Both the position numbers and the translations under genes were made by a program. Source: Sabellastarte sp. h YS-2021 (Eukaryota > Annelida > Polychaeta > Sabellida > Sabellidae). From it: 64,000 nucleotides of DNA. How positions within the stretch are numbered: position 1 is the stretch's first letter; each line of letters starts with the position of its first letter. The stretch lies in NCBI GenBank assembly GCA_964017235.1, contig OZ024929.1, positions 64,885,603-64,949,602 on the forward strand. Direction: 5' to 3'. This document shows, piece by piece, positions 55,541-64,000 of the stretch. A model generated the notes under the pieces. That model was not told the origin of the DNA and ran no database searches. It saw only the letters and a program-made list of their open reading frames with translations.

Positions 55541-56815
55541 TTGTTCAACACTGAGAGTAATGGATTACTCCCGAAATTTCAGAGTGATTACAGGAAAGGC
55601 TTTTCATGTGAAACTATGCCAATCAAACTTGCAGACATAATTCTAAATAACATGGAAGCTGGTCAAATATCAGCAGTGGTGTTAATGGATCTAAGTGCTG
55701 CCTTCGATAATGTCAACCACACAGTACTGCTTGAAACATTTGAAAAATTCTATGGAATTACAGGGGAAGCTCTCTCGTGGATCAAATCCTTCCTGTCTGG
55801 AAGGTATTTTTGTGTTATTGTGAACACAAAACTAAGTGAAGAAAAGCAACTATACTTATCAGTACCTCAAGGTGGTTGCAGTTCAGCCTTTTTCTTCATC
55901 ATGTATGCTGCTACCTTATTCCATGTCATTCCTGAAGAAATTAACCTGTTTGGATTTCCTGATGATCATGCATTTACAGGGTAGCTTCGCAGCGATATCA
56001 AGGTCAGAGGAGGCAGAAACAATTTGTTCACTCGAAGAGACCCTCATATATGTACAAAAGTGCATGAATGAAACCAAACTAAGAATGAATCCTGATAAAA
56101 CTGAATTCATTTTTTTTGGCAGCAGACAACATCTGCAGAAATGCTCTTCTGACATCATTGAAGTGTGTGGTGATAAAATCAAGAAATCAGAAAGTGTGAG
56201 ATACCTAGGTGGATACCTAGACAAAAATCTAAATTTCCAAGAACATGTTAGAAAAATGTGCTCCATTGCCATGGCAAATTTTGTGAAAATTAGAGAAATA
56301 CGTCAATATCTTTCCTCTGAAGCTTGCCATACACTTGTGCTATGACTAGTGATGTCTCACTTTGACTATGCAAATGGGTTATTGTGTAACAGTGCTAAAA
56401 ATACCATACAATCATATAAAAGGAATTCAGAATATGTGTGCTAAATTAATACTCTCAAGATCTAAATATGACAGCTCCTAAGATGCCCTAAAAGAACTAC
56501 ACTGGCTACCAGTTCAGGCAAGAGTTGACTACAAGATCCTGTCTATCATGCACGAGTGCACTTGTGGTACAGCTCCCACCTATCTCAAAGAGACACTGAA
56601 AAAGCCAGAAATGAAGAGAAAGTTATGTAGCACATCAAGTTATCTTAACTATGTGGTGCCATACAACAAGACATTTGGTGACCAATCATTTTGCTTCTAT
56701 GGCCCACTTGTCCGGTACAAACTACCAGCCACCACGAAAGGGATCACAAACTATGAAACATTCAAAAAGAAATGCAAAACATATTTATTTACAAAATATT
56801 ACAAACATTAGATTT
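55541..56815 (+). pseudogene. CR1-like LINE reverse transcriptase and C-terminus
   Basis: The frame 55541-55984 has LLPKFQSDYRKGFSCETMPI, VLMDLSAAFDNVNHTVLLET, SVPQGGCSSAFFFIMYA and GFPDDHAF. The polymerase box is FPDD where FADD is usual in such elements, and the frame changes right after it. Frame 55836-56345 continues MNETKLRMNPDKTEFIFFGS, VRYLGGYLDKNLNFQEHVRK. A stop at about 56343 is followed by LHWLPVQ-like text (56500) and KTYLFTKYYKH (56785-56808). It is the downstream half of the LINE whose upstream half ends at 38908. Confidence 0.82.
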
Positions 56816-56850
56816 AAGAAATTTTGTAATGGGCGGATAATTATTTATTT

Positions 56851-57132
56851 ATAAATACAGTCTGTGCTATATAAGTACTACTGAAGTTTAAAGTTTAAGT
56901 TTGTAGGCAAAGTTCCTGGATTCGCATTCGTGGTCTGGAGATACAATTTTGCTATGCAAAATAAAAATATTTTAAATTGAAATACTCAAGTTCTTACTCA
57001 AGTGGTTGATTATGTTTTTCACAAAATTATGTCACACAGAAGATGGGTCCCATGGAAAATACCCAGTCAAAACATTTTGCTTGAGTGATGACCTGTCTGG
57101 GGATATGTTGGCGCCGAGTTGGCCCAATCTAG
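56851..57132 (+). mobile_element. TTGGCG-type CTAG terminus
   Basis: AAAATACCCAGTCAAAACAT, GACCTGTCTGGGGATATGTT, hairpin TTGGCGCC...GGCCCAA (about 57108-57126) and CTAG-TT (57129-57134). It matches 22620-22703. The upstream extent of the element is unknown. Confidence 0.55.
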
Positions 57133-58390
57133 TTATAACTGAAGTTGTTCCTAAGATTTTCCCAAATCTCAATGTTGTTGCCCATTCAGTTGTACCTGCG
57201 GGCTTGGGTTCTTGCCTGCCGAGGCTGGCTATTTTTGAATCTGATACGCCATTTAGCTCTTGTAGGATGTAGTGTCAAATTGTTTGGAATTTCCATTTTT
57301 GTCAGTTGTATTGGATCTATGACTTATTCAAAACATTGTTATGGTCACGGGGCAAGCGTGGTAGCAATTACCAGTTGCTTCTAATTGTAACAAGAAAAGA
57401 CAAAGGTTTATTTAACAAATTTATTTAATAAATAAAATAATGATTATAGTCAACTGGTATGCTCTCAATAGTTCATACAATGATACAATAATGAAACCAA
57501 TCTGACCTGTCCATAATCCTATGCACATAACTAACATTTAAGTTTGTCCACTGTATCCAGCAATCTGTCCTGTGATCCGTCAAAATATCTGTATCGTGTG
57601 ATCCGTTCAATGTCTGACAACACAAAATGTCCTTATCCAGTGATCCTTTCAATATCCAACAACACAAAATGTCTGTATACAGATATTCAGAGAGTTTACA
57701 CAACTATGCTGTCCACTCCCTTGTAGATCCACACTGTATCCAGATACAATCAAATATATATCCATAATTCAGCAAATCCACTCTCCAGTAGATCCACACA
57801 CTATATCCAGATACAAACAATATCAAAAGTATAGTAAATACAGTCTGATAGATCCACACACTGTATCCAGTTCACTCCTAAAAGAGTTCACCACAACACA
57901 AGAAGTTTACATCCACTTGTTAGTAGTTCTAAGACACAAGTAGCTTTCATTATAGCCAGCAAATACTATGTTCATCTGTGGTCAGATGTACCACACTTAT
58001 ACAGCTGTTAAAATGGCCAGAAGGTTATAAAACTAACCTGAAGGCAACATCTGTCACCAGAATCAGTAAGGAGGCTCTAGAAATTAGCATAAGGTGTTTC
58101 CCCAGATTTCTTTATAGAATCACTGAGGTTATAGAAGCCTTGGGGGATTTCCCCCAGTCTATAAATAGATCAATCTAACGGAGTACAATAAACATAAATA
58201 CCACACAATACCAAAAAAAAATCAATAACTCAATGACCTTATATGGCAATACATACACACAAAACTTCTCCTCAGATTAAACAATGCATTGGCACAGTGC
58301 TTGTATATGTAACAACAGTCAAAGCTTCTGAAAGAGTTGTAAGCCTATTTTAACACCTCAGGATATATGTGATGATTGAGTGAAATGTAT
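57133..58390. repeat. Unassigned AT-rich sequence with short degenerate repeats
   Basis: CACAAAATGTC-containing units (about 57618-57672) and three copies of TAGATCCACACWSTRTATCC at about 57724, 57790 and 57850. GGGGGATTTCCCCC occurs at 58142-58155. No domain or element end recognised. Confidence 0.45.
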
Positions 58391-58470
58391 TCTAATTCGA
58401 CTTTTATAGCGCTTAATCTCCACTGAGTAGTGGACTCTAAGGCGCAACAAGACAATAGCAATATGCAAAT

Positions 58471-59180
58471 TCAAAGTCCAGGGACAGAAATAGGTCGGCA
58501 CCACAGAGAAGCCATAAGAGAAAATGAGCTAAGGAGGATAAGCCTTGGCATAGAGATAGGTTTGGAGCTTCTTTCTAAAAGCAGCAACAGTGGGTGATGC
58601 ACGAATGTCTTCAGGACATGAATTCCAAACAGTGAGAGCATCAAAGGCAAAACTGAAACCAAACTGCTTAGTGGACTTGTGAATTGTAGGTTGAAATTTT
58701 GGTACATTTAGGAAATTGGCAAGTAGTGTGATATGTGGATAGATATGGAGCGAAATATTTAGGGAAACCAGTGTGAATAAACTTGTACACCAGGGTAGCC
58801 AGTTTGAACTCTGAGCAAAACTGAACAGGGAGCCAATGGAGTTTCCCGAGTACCGGAATTATCCGAGTATATTTACTCGAATTTGTCACAATTCTAGCTG
58901 CACTATTTTGGATAGACTGTAATCTATGAAGATTGAATTTGGAGAGACTCCTGAAAAGTGAGTTACAGTAGTCCAACCGACTACTAACAAAAGCATTGGC
59001 AACCGACACAGCTGCATCCTAAGTCAAGAACTGCCTGATATTTCTAAAATCCCTCAGTTGAATAAAGCAGCTTTTACAAACATTCTGGATGTGTTTAGAG
59101 AAAGAAAAATCAGAGTCAAACCACACACCAAGGTTCCTGACTGACTCGGTGGGGTGAAGGGGGTTGCCCAAGATGTCAAT
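58471..59180 (-). pseudogene. LINE C-terminal domain
   Basis: SVANAFVSSRLDYCNSLFRS, LQSIQNSAARIVTNSSKYTR, LGKLHWLPVQFCSEFKLATL and VYKFIHTGFP lie in frame 59009-58668. FGF-like to KPISMPRLILLSS text continues in another frame to 58471. It corresponds to 27062-27568 on the + strand. Confidence 0.8.
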
Positions 59181-59183
59181 TGG

Positions 59184-59771
59184 CTAACATACATTTAACC
59201 TTTCTCTCTGTTTCTTTGAGCCAAAAAGTATAAACTCAGTTTTATCAGGATTAAGTTTAAGCGTGCTAGCCGACATCCATTCCTTAACATCTTGAAGGCA
59301 TCTGTTGAACTTATCAAAAGCAGCTGAGGCATTCATGTGTGACAGATGGACATAAAGTTGTGAATCGTCAGCATAAAAATGAAAGTTTACGCCTTTATGT
59401 TTACCAATCAGAGTACTAAGGGGAGATGTGTAAAGAGAGAATAGCAGAGGACCCAGAACAGAACCCTGAGGCACACCGAACAGCAGTTTTTGAAAATCAG
59501 ATAAAGTAGAACCAAACTTAACAGATTGAAAGCGTTGTGTCAAATAAGAACAGAACCATTTGAGAGCAGAGCCACCAACACCAAACCAATCCAGAAGACA
59601 GCTGAGGAGAGTGGAATGATCAATAGTATCAAAGGCGGCCGAGAGATCCAGAAGAACCAAGGCAGTAGCTTCACCCCGAGATAGTGACAAATGAATATAA
59701 TTTTTGATGGAAAGGAGAGCCGTTTCCGTTGAGTGACCTGACTTATACGCTGACTGGTATGAGTTATCCAA
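59184..59771 (-). pseudogene. LINE reverse transcriptase core
   Basis: QSAYKSGHSTETALLSI, VLLDLSAAFDTIDHSTLLSC, FGVPQGSVLGPLLFSLYTSP and FHFYADDSQLYVHL (catalytic YADD at about 59364-59375), then LKLNPDKTEFILFGSKKQRE. All core RT motifs look intact; the frame ends at a stop at 59184. Confidence 0.87.
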
Positions 59772-59816
59772 GCCATGTCGATGAATATGGTCAACCAGCT
59801 GTTTAGCAACTACATG

Positions 59817-60863
59817 TTACAAGCTAAGTCCAGGTACTGGGTGGTAGTTTTTCAAATGCTCAACATGAAGCGAGGCCTTTATAAGTGGAGTGACTACAGC
59901 TTTTTTGAACCCATCTGGAACCAGTCCCTCCCGGAGCGAACAATTAACCAATTTGGTTATAGATGGTAGAAGGATGTCAATGCATTCCTTAATAAGGAAT
60001 GTGGGCAATGGGTCCAACAGGCATGATTTGGTGGGTGATTTGCTGATTATTTTACCAATTTCATCTTGAGTGACTTGAGTAAAGACTGTTAATTTAGGAG
60101 GGTCAAAGGGGGGATGTACCATGTTACTGGACTCAGATGAGGAGAAACTCTCACGGATTTTCATGATTTTATTTGAGAAAAATGTAGCAAAACGTTTAGC
60201 CAATGACTTTGAGGATTCACAAGTGGGCAAAGTAGTGCCGTGGGATCTATGTAGGACTTTGTGTAACTCCCGCCATAGTTTCTTGGAATCATGGCTGTTG
60301 TCGGAGATAAGTTTCCTGTAATAGACGGTCTTATCCCTGTTGGCAAGACGATTACACCAGGTGATTTGACGCCGAAGACGACTCCTGTTATATTGACTTT
60401 TATCTTTTCGCCAAGCACATTCAAATTGACGTCTGAGTGACTTTGCAAGGCGATAGCTCTCTGACAGCCAGTCAGCACACTGTTTAGTCTTCAAACTGGA
60501 CACAAGAGGAGCATGCCTGTCAAGGATATGACCCAAGTCATGTACGTACTGATCATAGAGCTGTGAGACAGAATTTGCTGGACATTTCACAAAAGGCATA
60601 TCTTTAAGGTCAGACCTAAAGTTGGACATATTTATATGATGGTACCTCCTATAGGAAATTCTTGTTTGGCAGTTAGCAAGAGAGGAAGGAAAGTCAATAG
60701 CACATTTAATGACTGCATGATCAGATATGAATTCGCAGATGTCAACATGTACGCACATATCTTGATCACTTCGGGAAAGAATGAGATCAAGGATATGACC
60801 GTGCAAGTGAGTGGTACTGTTAACAGACTGTGTTAGATTACATGATTCTAAAAGGGATTCCAA
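59817..60863 (-). pseudogene. LINE endonuclease C-terminus and linker
   Basis: It starts inside the endonuclease (MESLLESCNLTQSVNSTTHL, HILDLILSRSD, FISDHAVIKCAIDFP: catalytic SDH). A basic linker follows (RLAKSLRRQFECAWRKDKSQ, LWRELHKVLHRSHG). It ends with the pre-RT motif (SCLLDPLPTFLIKECIDILL, VPDGFKKAVVTPLIK). At 348 codons it is the longest intact piece of this LINE. Confidence 0.82.
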
Positions 60864-60991
60864 TTAAGTGTAACTATCAGTACAAGGTACATCAACATGT
60901 ATATTGAAATCACCGCAGATGAAATAATTGCAATCAACAGAAGACAGAAAACAGACAAAGAACTATAATTTGGGGTATCCACCTTGCGATA

Positions 60992-61501
60992 TTAGTATGA
61001 TTCACGAATGAAGAAACCAACACCACCACCAATACCTGTTGAACATGGCCAATAAATCAATGAGAACCCATCAGGGGTGAGGGAACGAAAGAAACTATCA
61101 GAATCAGTGGTACGAAAATGTGTTTCTGTGAGACAGAGGAAATCAAAGGCGTGAGATGCTATTGTATCAGAGAGGAGAGGGCCCTTATTACGAATTGACC
61201 TTGCATTCACTGAGCCAAGCATAACCGGTCCAGGATTCATGGCAACATCACCACACATAAGAAGCAATAGCATAAGCCCACTCTGTTTTACAGTAGGAGG
61301 AAAAACATGGCAGGAGCAGCTATAAGAGTAATTTTTAGCAACCCTCAACATGGATGGAATGAGGAATCCACTTCCAGTGAAATTTTGTGAGACACTCCTG
61401 AGATGAGTGGCAGCCATCAACATGGTGCAGAAGAGAAAAGTTTGCATGGCAATCATCTTGGTTGGGTTGGTTAAATGACGATGCCCTGGGATCAAAATCA
61501 C
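60992..61501 (-). pseudogene. LINE pol N-terminus: 2A-like motif and endonuclease start
   Basis: A hydrophobic run (SGLMLLLLMCGDVAMNPGP) ends in GDVAMNPGP at about 61226-61252. This fits the ribosome-skipping 2A pattern DVExNPGP except for Ala at the Glu position. Endonuclease follows at once: VNARSIRNKGPLLSDTIASH, FLCLTETHFR (catalytic Glu) and GGGVGFFIRES. 2A-like peptides at this site are known in CR1, L2 and related LINEs of marine invertebrates. The next piece, CNYFICGDFNIHVDVPCTDS (about 60870-60930), is in another frame. Confidence 0.8.
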
Positions 61502-61530
61502 CTGTGGGTGGCCTAACCTTTATGGCCTTA

Positions 61531-61940
61531 AGGCCTAACCCTTGAAACTTCGTCCCGTGGGCGACTCACGGGCACCCTAGCAACCCACACTGAAGCCAAT
61601 CTTATGAACTCAAAGCCAACCACAACCCAAAGAGTATTTTTATACTGAAATACAAGAGAAACTGACAGAAGAAGCTGCGATGCAATAAAAAACCATCTAT
61701 GAGAGTAATGAACCTAATTGAAACTACACACAATTAGCAAGATTATACAATGGGGATGATAAGATTGAAAACAGGTACCGGTAATTCCCACTAGGTGGGC
61801 GATAATACCCGAAATTTTGTAAAATCACAATAAGAGTTATAGGGGATAAAAAATCAAATTAACGCCAGGCAGATAACAAAATACACCTAAAATACTGGAT
61901 AATAAAATCAAAATGTACTGTATATTCGCCGTGAGATGTT
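61531..61940. other. Possible 5' UTR of the minus-strand LINE
   Basis: The segment includes a CCCGTG...CACGGG hairpin (61555-61573) and otherwise AT-rich text. No coding is seen. It is bounded by the next element at about 61942. Confidence 0.4.
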
Positions 61941-61941
61941 A

Positions 61942-63015
61942 TTACCCCACAGCCCTTAAGGTCAAATCAATAGTTTGTCCGGGCTGTATCTCAGAAACCT
62001 TAAGGTGTAGGAAGTTGATACTTGGTAGGGACATTGGTTTGGGGGTGTAGGTGTGCAACGTCATGGTCTGACCTTGATTTGACCTTTGACCTTGCCGTAG
62101 TGACCTTAAGTTTGAAAATCTTGTCCGGGCTATATCACGGAAACTGTAAGGTGTAGGAAGTTGATACTTCGTAGGGACATTGGTTAGGGGGTGTAGTTGT
62201 GCAACGTCATAGTCTGACCTTGATTTGACCTTTGACCTTGCCGTAGTGACCTTGACCTATAAAATCTTGTCCGGGCTATATCTCGGAAACCGGAAGGTGT
62301 AGGAAGTTGATACTTGGTGGGGAGATTGGTTAGGGGCCATAGGTATGTATTATCATGGTGTGACCTTAAGTTGACCTTTGACCTTGTCATAGTGACCTTG
62401 ACCTTTAAAATCTTGTTGCACCTTTGGGTCTGTCTTTTGATGCAGATTAAGCACTGTTAATTCATATTAGAATTTATTAAGAATTTTACTTTCATAACTT
62501 CCCATTGTAAGAGATAGAATTTCATCAAGTGAGCCACAGATTTTGCTCCAACACCACACATAAGCGTTCATTAAATGTATTACCACTTCTGTATGCATGG
62601 AAATATTCAAAACATCTAAACCATAATTCGGCCATGCAGATGTAGATAAAGAATGTTGAATTTTAGTTTACTGATTAATGCTGTCATCTTGTTATTGAAT
62701 TGACTTGTTTTAATACTTCTACTTCTACATCTTTACATGCATTATCTTTCTTTTAAACATTATTTTCTGCATTTAAACATTTTTTGGAACTTTATATAAC
62801 TGACAGTGCTCTGAAAGTATCCTGGACTTTGTACTGGTACAGTGCTTCTGTATCTCATGGTGTTGAAAATATTTCCCTAGGCTGTGGGGTACGGGCATCT
62901 CTGATGCTATTTTAAAATCTTGTTTGGGCTATTTCTTGGATTCTGTAAGGTGTAGAAGGTTGACACTTGGTAGGGACATTGGTTAGGGGTGTAGGTGTGC
63001 ATCATGGTGTGACCT
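61942..63015 (+). mobile_element. CCCTTAAGGG-type element with R5 array and 3' domain
   Basis: TTACCCCACAGCCCTTAAGG (61943-61962) is a 5' hairpin cut off after one arm. Three R5 units (61965-62410) follow, then the 3' domain TTGCACCTTTGGGT...(62412-62670, compare 24330-24560) and a part shared with 4820-5097 (62676-62916). A partial R5 unit at 62925-63015 suggests a second truncated copy. GATGCAGATTAAGCACTG at 62439 resembles the LINE 3' tail. Confidence 0.65.
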
Positions 63016-63345
63016 CTAACTTTGGCTCACCCAAAGTGTGTTTACTCACCATATTTGAGACATGTCTCTCCTATGACAAAGATCTATGGATTGCTGCAAC
63101 TGATTATCACATGTACTTTTAGATAATTGTACGCGTTCTCCGTGGTGCGTACTAACAACATTTTCTCAGTGTCTTAACATATTGTAGTAATGGTTAACCT
63201 TAACAAGTATGATAGTAACTAGTAGACACTTTCATGTGAATAATACACACTTGCTTGCAACAAGTTGGACATTTAGCATTTTGTTTCTGTATTTAAAGTT
63301 GTTAAAAATGTTGTTATTATAGTGGTCACATTTGATAATATTTAG
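63016..63345 (+). other. Intron end before the second Ig exon
   Basis: Unique-looking AT-rich sequence. It ends ATATTTAG (63338-63345), the acceptor for the exon. No repeat recognised. Confidence 0.65.
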
Positions 63346-63507
63346 GAAAACAGATACAGGAGCAGTCACGATATACACTGAGTGCAGAAGGTAGTACTTT
63401 GTGGATAACTAAAGTCACCTTGGAGGATCGTGGAGTGTTTGACTGTGTTGCTGAGAGTATTGCTGGAAAGAATGTGGCAAGCACCCAGTTATTAGTCAAG
63501 AAACAGT
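63346..63507 (+). CDS. Exon encoding the C-terminal half of the Ig I-set domain
   Basis: The acceptor AG (63344-63345) and donor GTAAGT (63508) frame 162 bp that begin in phase 1. The split glycine codon completes WLKDG from 20713. The frame reads KQIQEQSRYTLSAEGSTLWI, TKVTLEDRGVFDCVAESIAG, KNVASTQLLVKKQ. It supplies the second domain cysteine in the DxGxFxCVAExxAG motif (usually DxGxYxC; here Phe for Tyr) and the last strand. With the upstream exon it gives a complete 93-residue I-set domain flanked by phase-1 introns, the usual arrangement for duplicated Ig modules. Gene identity is not determinable here; hemicentin-, peroxidasin- or receptor-type proteins are candidates. Confidence 0.87.
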
Positions 63508-63574
63508 GTAAGTAACATTGCAGAGATAATTAAGCGGCCTGTCAGGGGCGTTTGTGTTCTCTTTTCATTTTCTA

Positions 63575-64000
63575 CTGGGCTTCAGCCAAGGAGGGAGTTT
63601 ATGAAATGCACAGTATGGTTGTTAGTGTTTCTCCATTAGTGTGCCACACACCTGTCTCTAAAACTACGGCACTTGCACATTTTTGGTGAATTACTTATCC
63701 TAATTGAATTTTATGCCCTTCCATATTTTTTTTAAGTTTTGTGTACTTTGGACAAAGCTAAGTGGGAAGTGACATTAATTTGAGTAAATGAGTTCTAACT
63801 CTAAAACTGTTGCATTTACAGTATTTTGTTAAAATATGTTGTTCAGCTACTTTCTCCTTACCTACACCTTGGTATATACTTTTCTTATACTTTTCTGGTA
63901 TTCTCTTTTCTTAACTGAGGCAAATTTATAGAAAGTAAATTTCTAATATCTTTTTAAAAAATATTGCACTTAGCCTATTCCTTTCAAATTACATGGTTTA
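63575..64000 (+). mobile_element. GGGAGAT-type Helentron-like element, start only
   Basis: GGAGGGAGTTTATGAAATGC (63589-63608), TCTCTAAAACTACGGCACTT and an R3-like start (TGTTCAGCTACTTTCTCC at about 63838) match leaders at 12917, 24585 and 49317. It is in the next intron of the Ig gene and runs off the window. Confidence 0.65.

Larger units (their letters stand above)
36260..56850 (+). mobile_element. CR1-like LINE split into three parts by two insertions
   Basis: Parts at about 36260-36686, 37667-38908 and 55446-56850 read as one element. Across the first insertion the codons before (MPVHCT) and after (LINKSLDIRN) join in frame. Across the second, PDRWKQALVKPLI joins KPTLGPIDTNYRLV through shared bases, giving the usual motif before RT block 1. 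The order is endonuclease (KKGGGLSLVY-like, about 37830; LSDHCYVLF, 38070), linker, then RT (LMDLSAAFDNVNH, VPQGGCSS, GFPDDHAF near 55950) and C-terminus (HLGYL-like GGYLDKNLNFQ; LFTKY). The 3' end is approximate. Internal stops and frameshifts make it inactive. Confidence 0.82.
58391..61530 (-). mobile_element. CR1/L2-type LINE, near full length, minus strand
   Basis: Read on the minus strand, the order is a 2A-like motif, endonuclease, linker, reverse transcriptase, C-terminus, then a 3' UTR with GAGTCCACTACTCAGTGGAG and GATTAAGCGCTATAAAAGTC ending near 58391. The 3' end matches the fragment at 27640-27700. Frameshifts divide the ORF near 60860-60990, 59780-59815, 59010-59180 and 58670-58710, so it is inactive but complete in layout. 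The 5' limit is uncertain and may extend to about 61930. Confidence 0.88.

Overview
This is a eukaryotic, intron-scale window from an animal, most likely a marine spiralian and probably a mollusc. I infer that from three things: Helentron-like elements carrying central tandem repeats (as in the bivalve 'pearl' elements), DIRS-like retrotransposons, and a CR1/L2-type LINE with a 2A-like peptide. No prokaryotic gene, operon, rRNA or CRISPR array is present. The only host coding sequence I can support is a pair of + strand exons (20597-20713 and 63346-63507). Together they encode exactly one immunoglobulin I-set domain, joined by phase-1 splice sites across a 42.6-kb intron. The left 20.6 kb is presumably an upstream intron or flank of the same gene.

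Nearly everything else is nested mobile DNA. The dominant class looks like non-autonomous Helentron/HINE elements. They have a 5' palindromic hairpin of several different types, a leader of about 200-400 bp, an internal tandem array, a short copy of the 5' motif near the 3' end, a 3' hairpin, and a CTAG-TT terminus. Five array families recur: R1 (147 bp; 660-1470, 4182-4440, 5506-7970, 21400-22085, 37050-37605, 39310-41720), R2 (about 133 bp; 2311-3285, 51350-53990), R3 (about 154 bp; 3330-4130, 8063-9960, 15080-16610, 18120-19680, 48400-51340), R4 (about 150 bp; 1480-2300, 19690-20170, 25736-27030, 54255-55065) and R5 (146 bp; 23830-24250, 24885-25735, 61965-62410). All five appear to share one core sequence, and R1 and R5 carry AGGTCA nuclear-receptor half-sites in every unit.

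Other elements, left to right: a tRNA-derived SINE (954-1206), a TA-flanked MITE (11255-11578), an internally deleted DIRS derivative with inverted terminal repeats (about 13025-14215), LINE 3' fragments (26660-26803, 27061-27718), DIRS copy A (27719-29540), a minus-strand LINE fragment (29595-30112), and DIRS copy B (30113-35890). Copy B contains a Tc1/mariner-type element (32543-35202), which in turn contains a 1.8-kb element with 50-bp TIRs, a 9-bp target duplication and an OTU-protease-like coding relic. A CR1-like LINE begins by about 36260 and ends near 56850. It is split twice by Helentron-like insertions, at 36687-37666 and 38909-55445; the second is itself a nest that includes a Ty3-type gag relic and a nearly intact L1/Tx1-type LINE (44238-48340). 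A near-complete minus-strand CR1/L2-type LINE lies at 58391-61530.

Taken together, the window is a giant intron built by repeated insertion of rolling-circle-type satellites into one another. Several insertions can be dated relative to each other, because the interrupted reading frames resume exactly on the far side.
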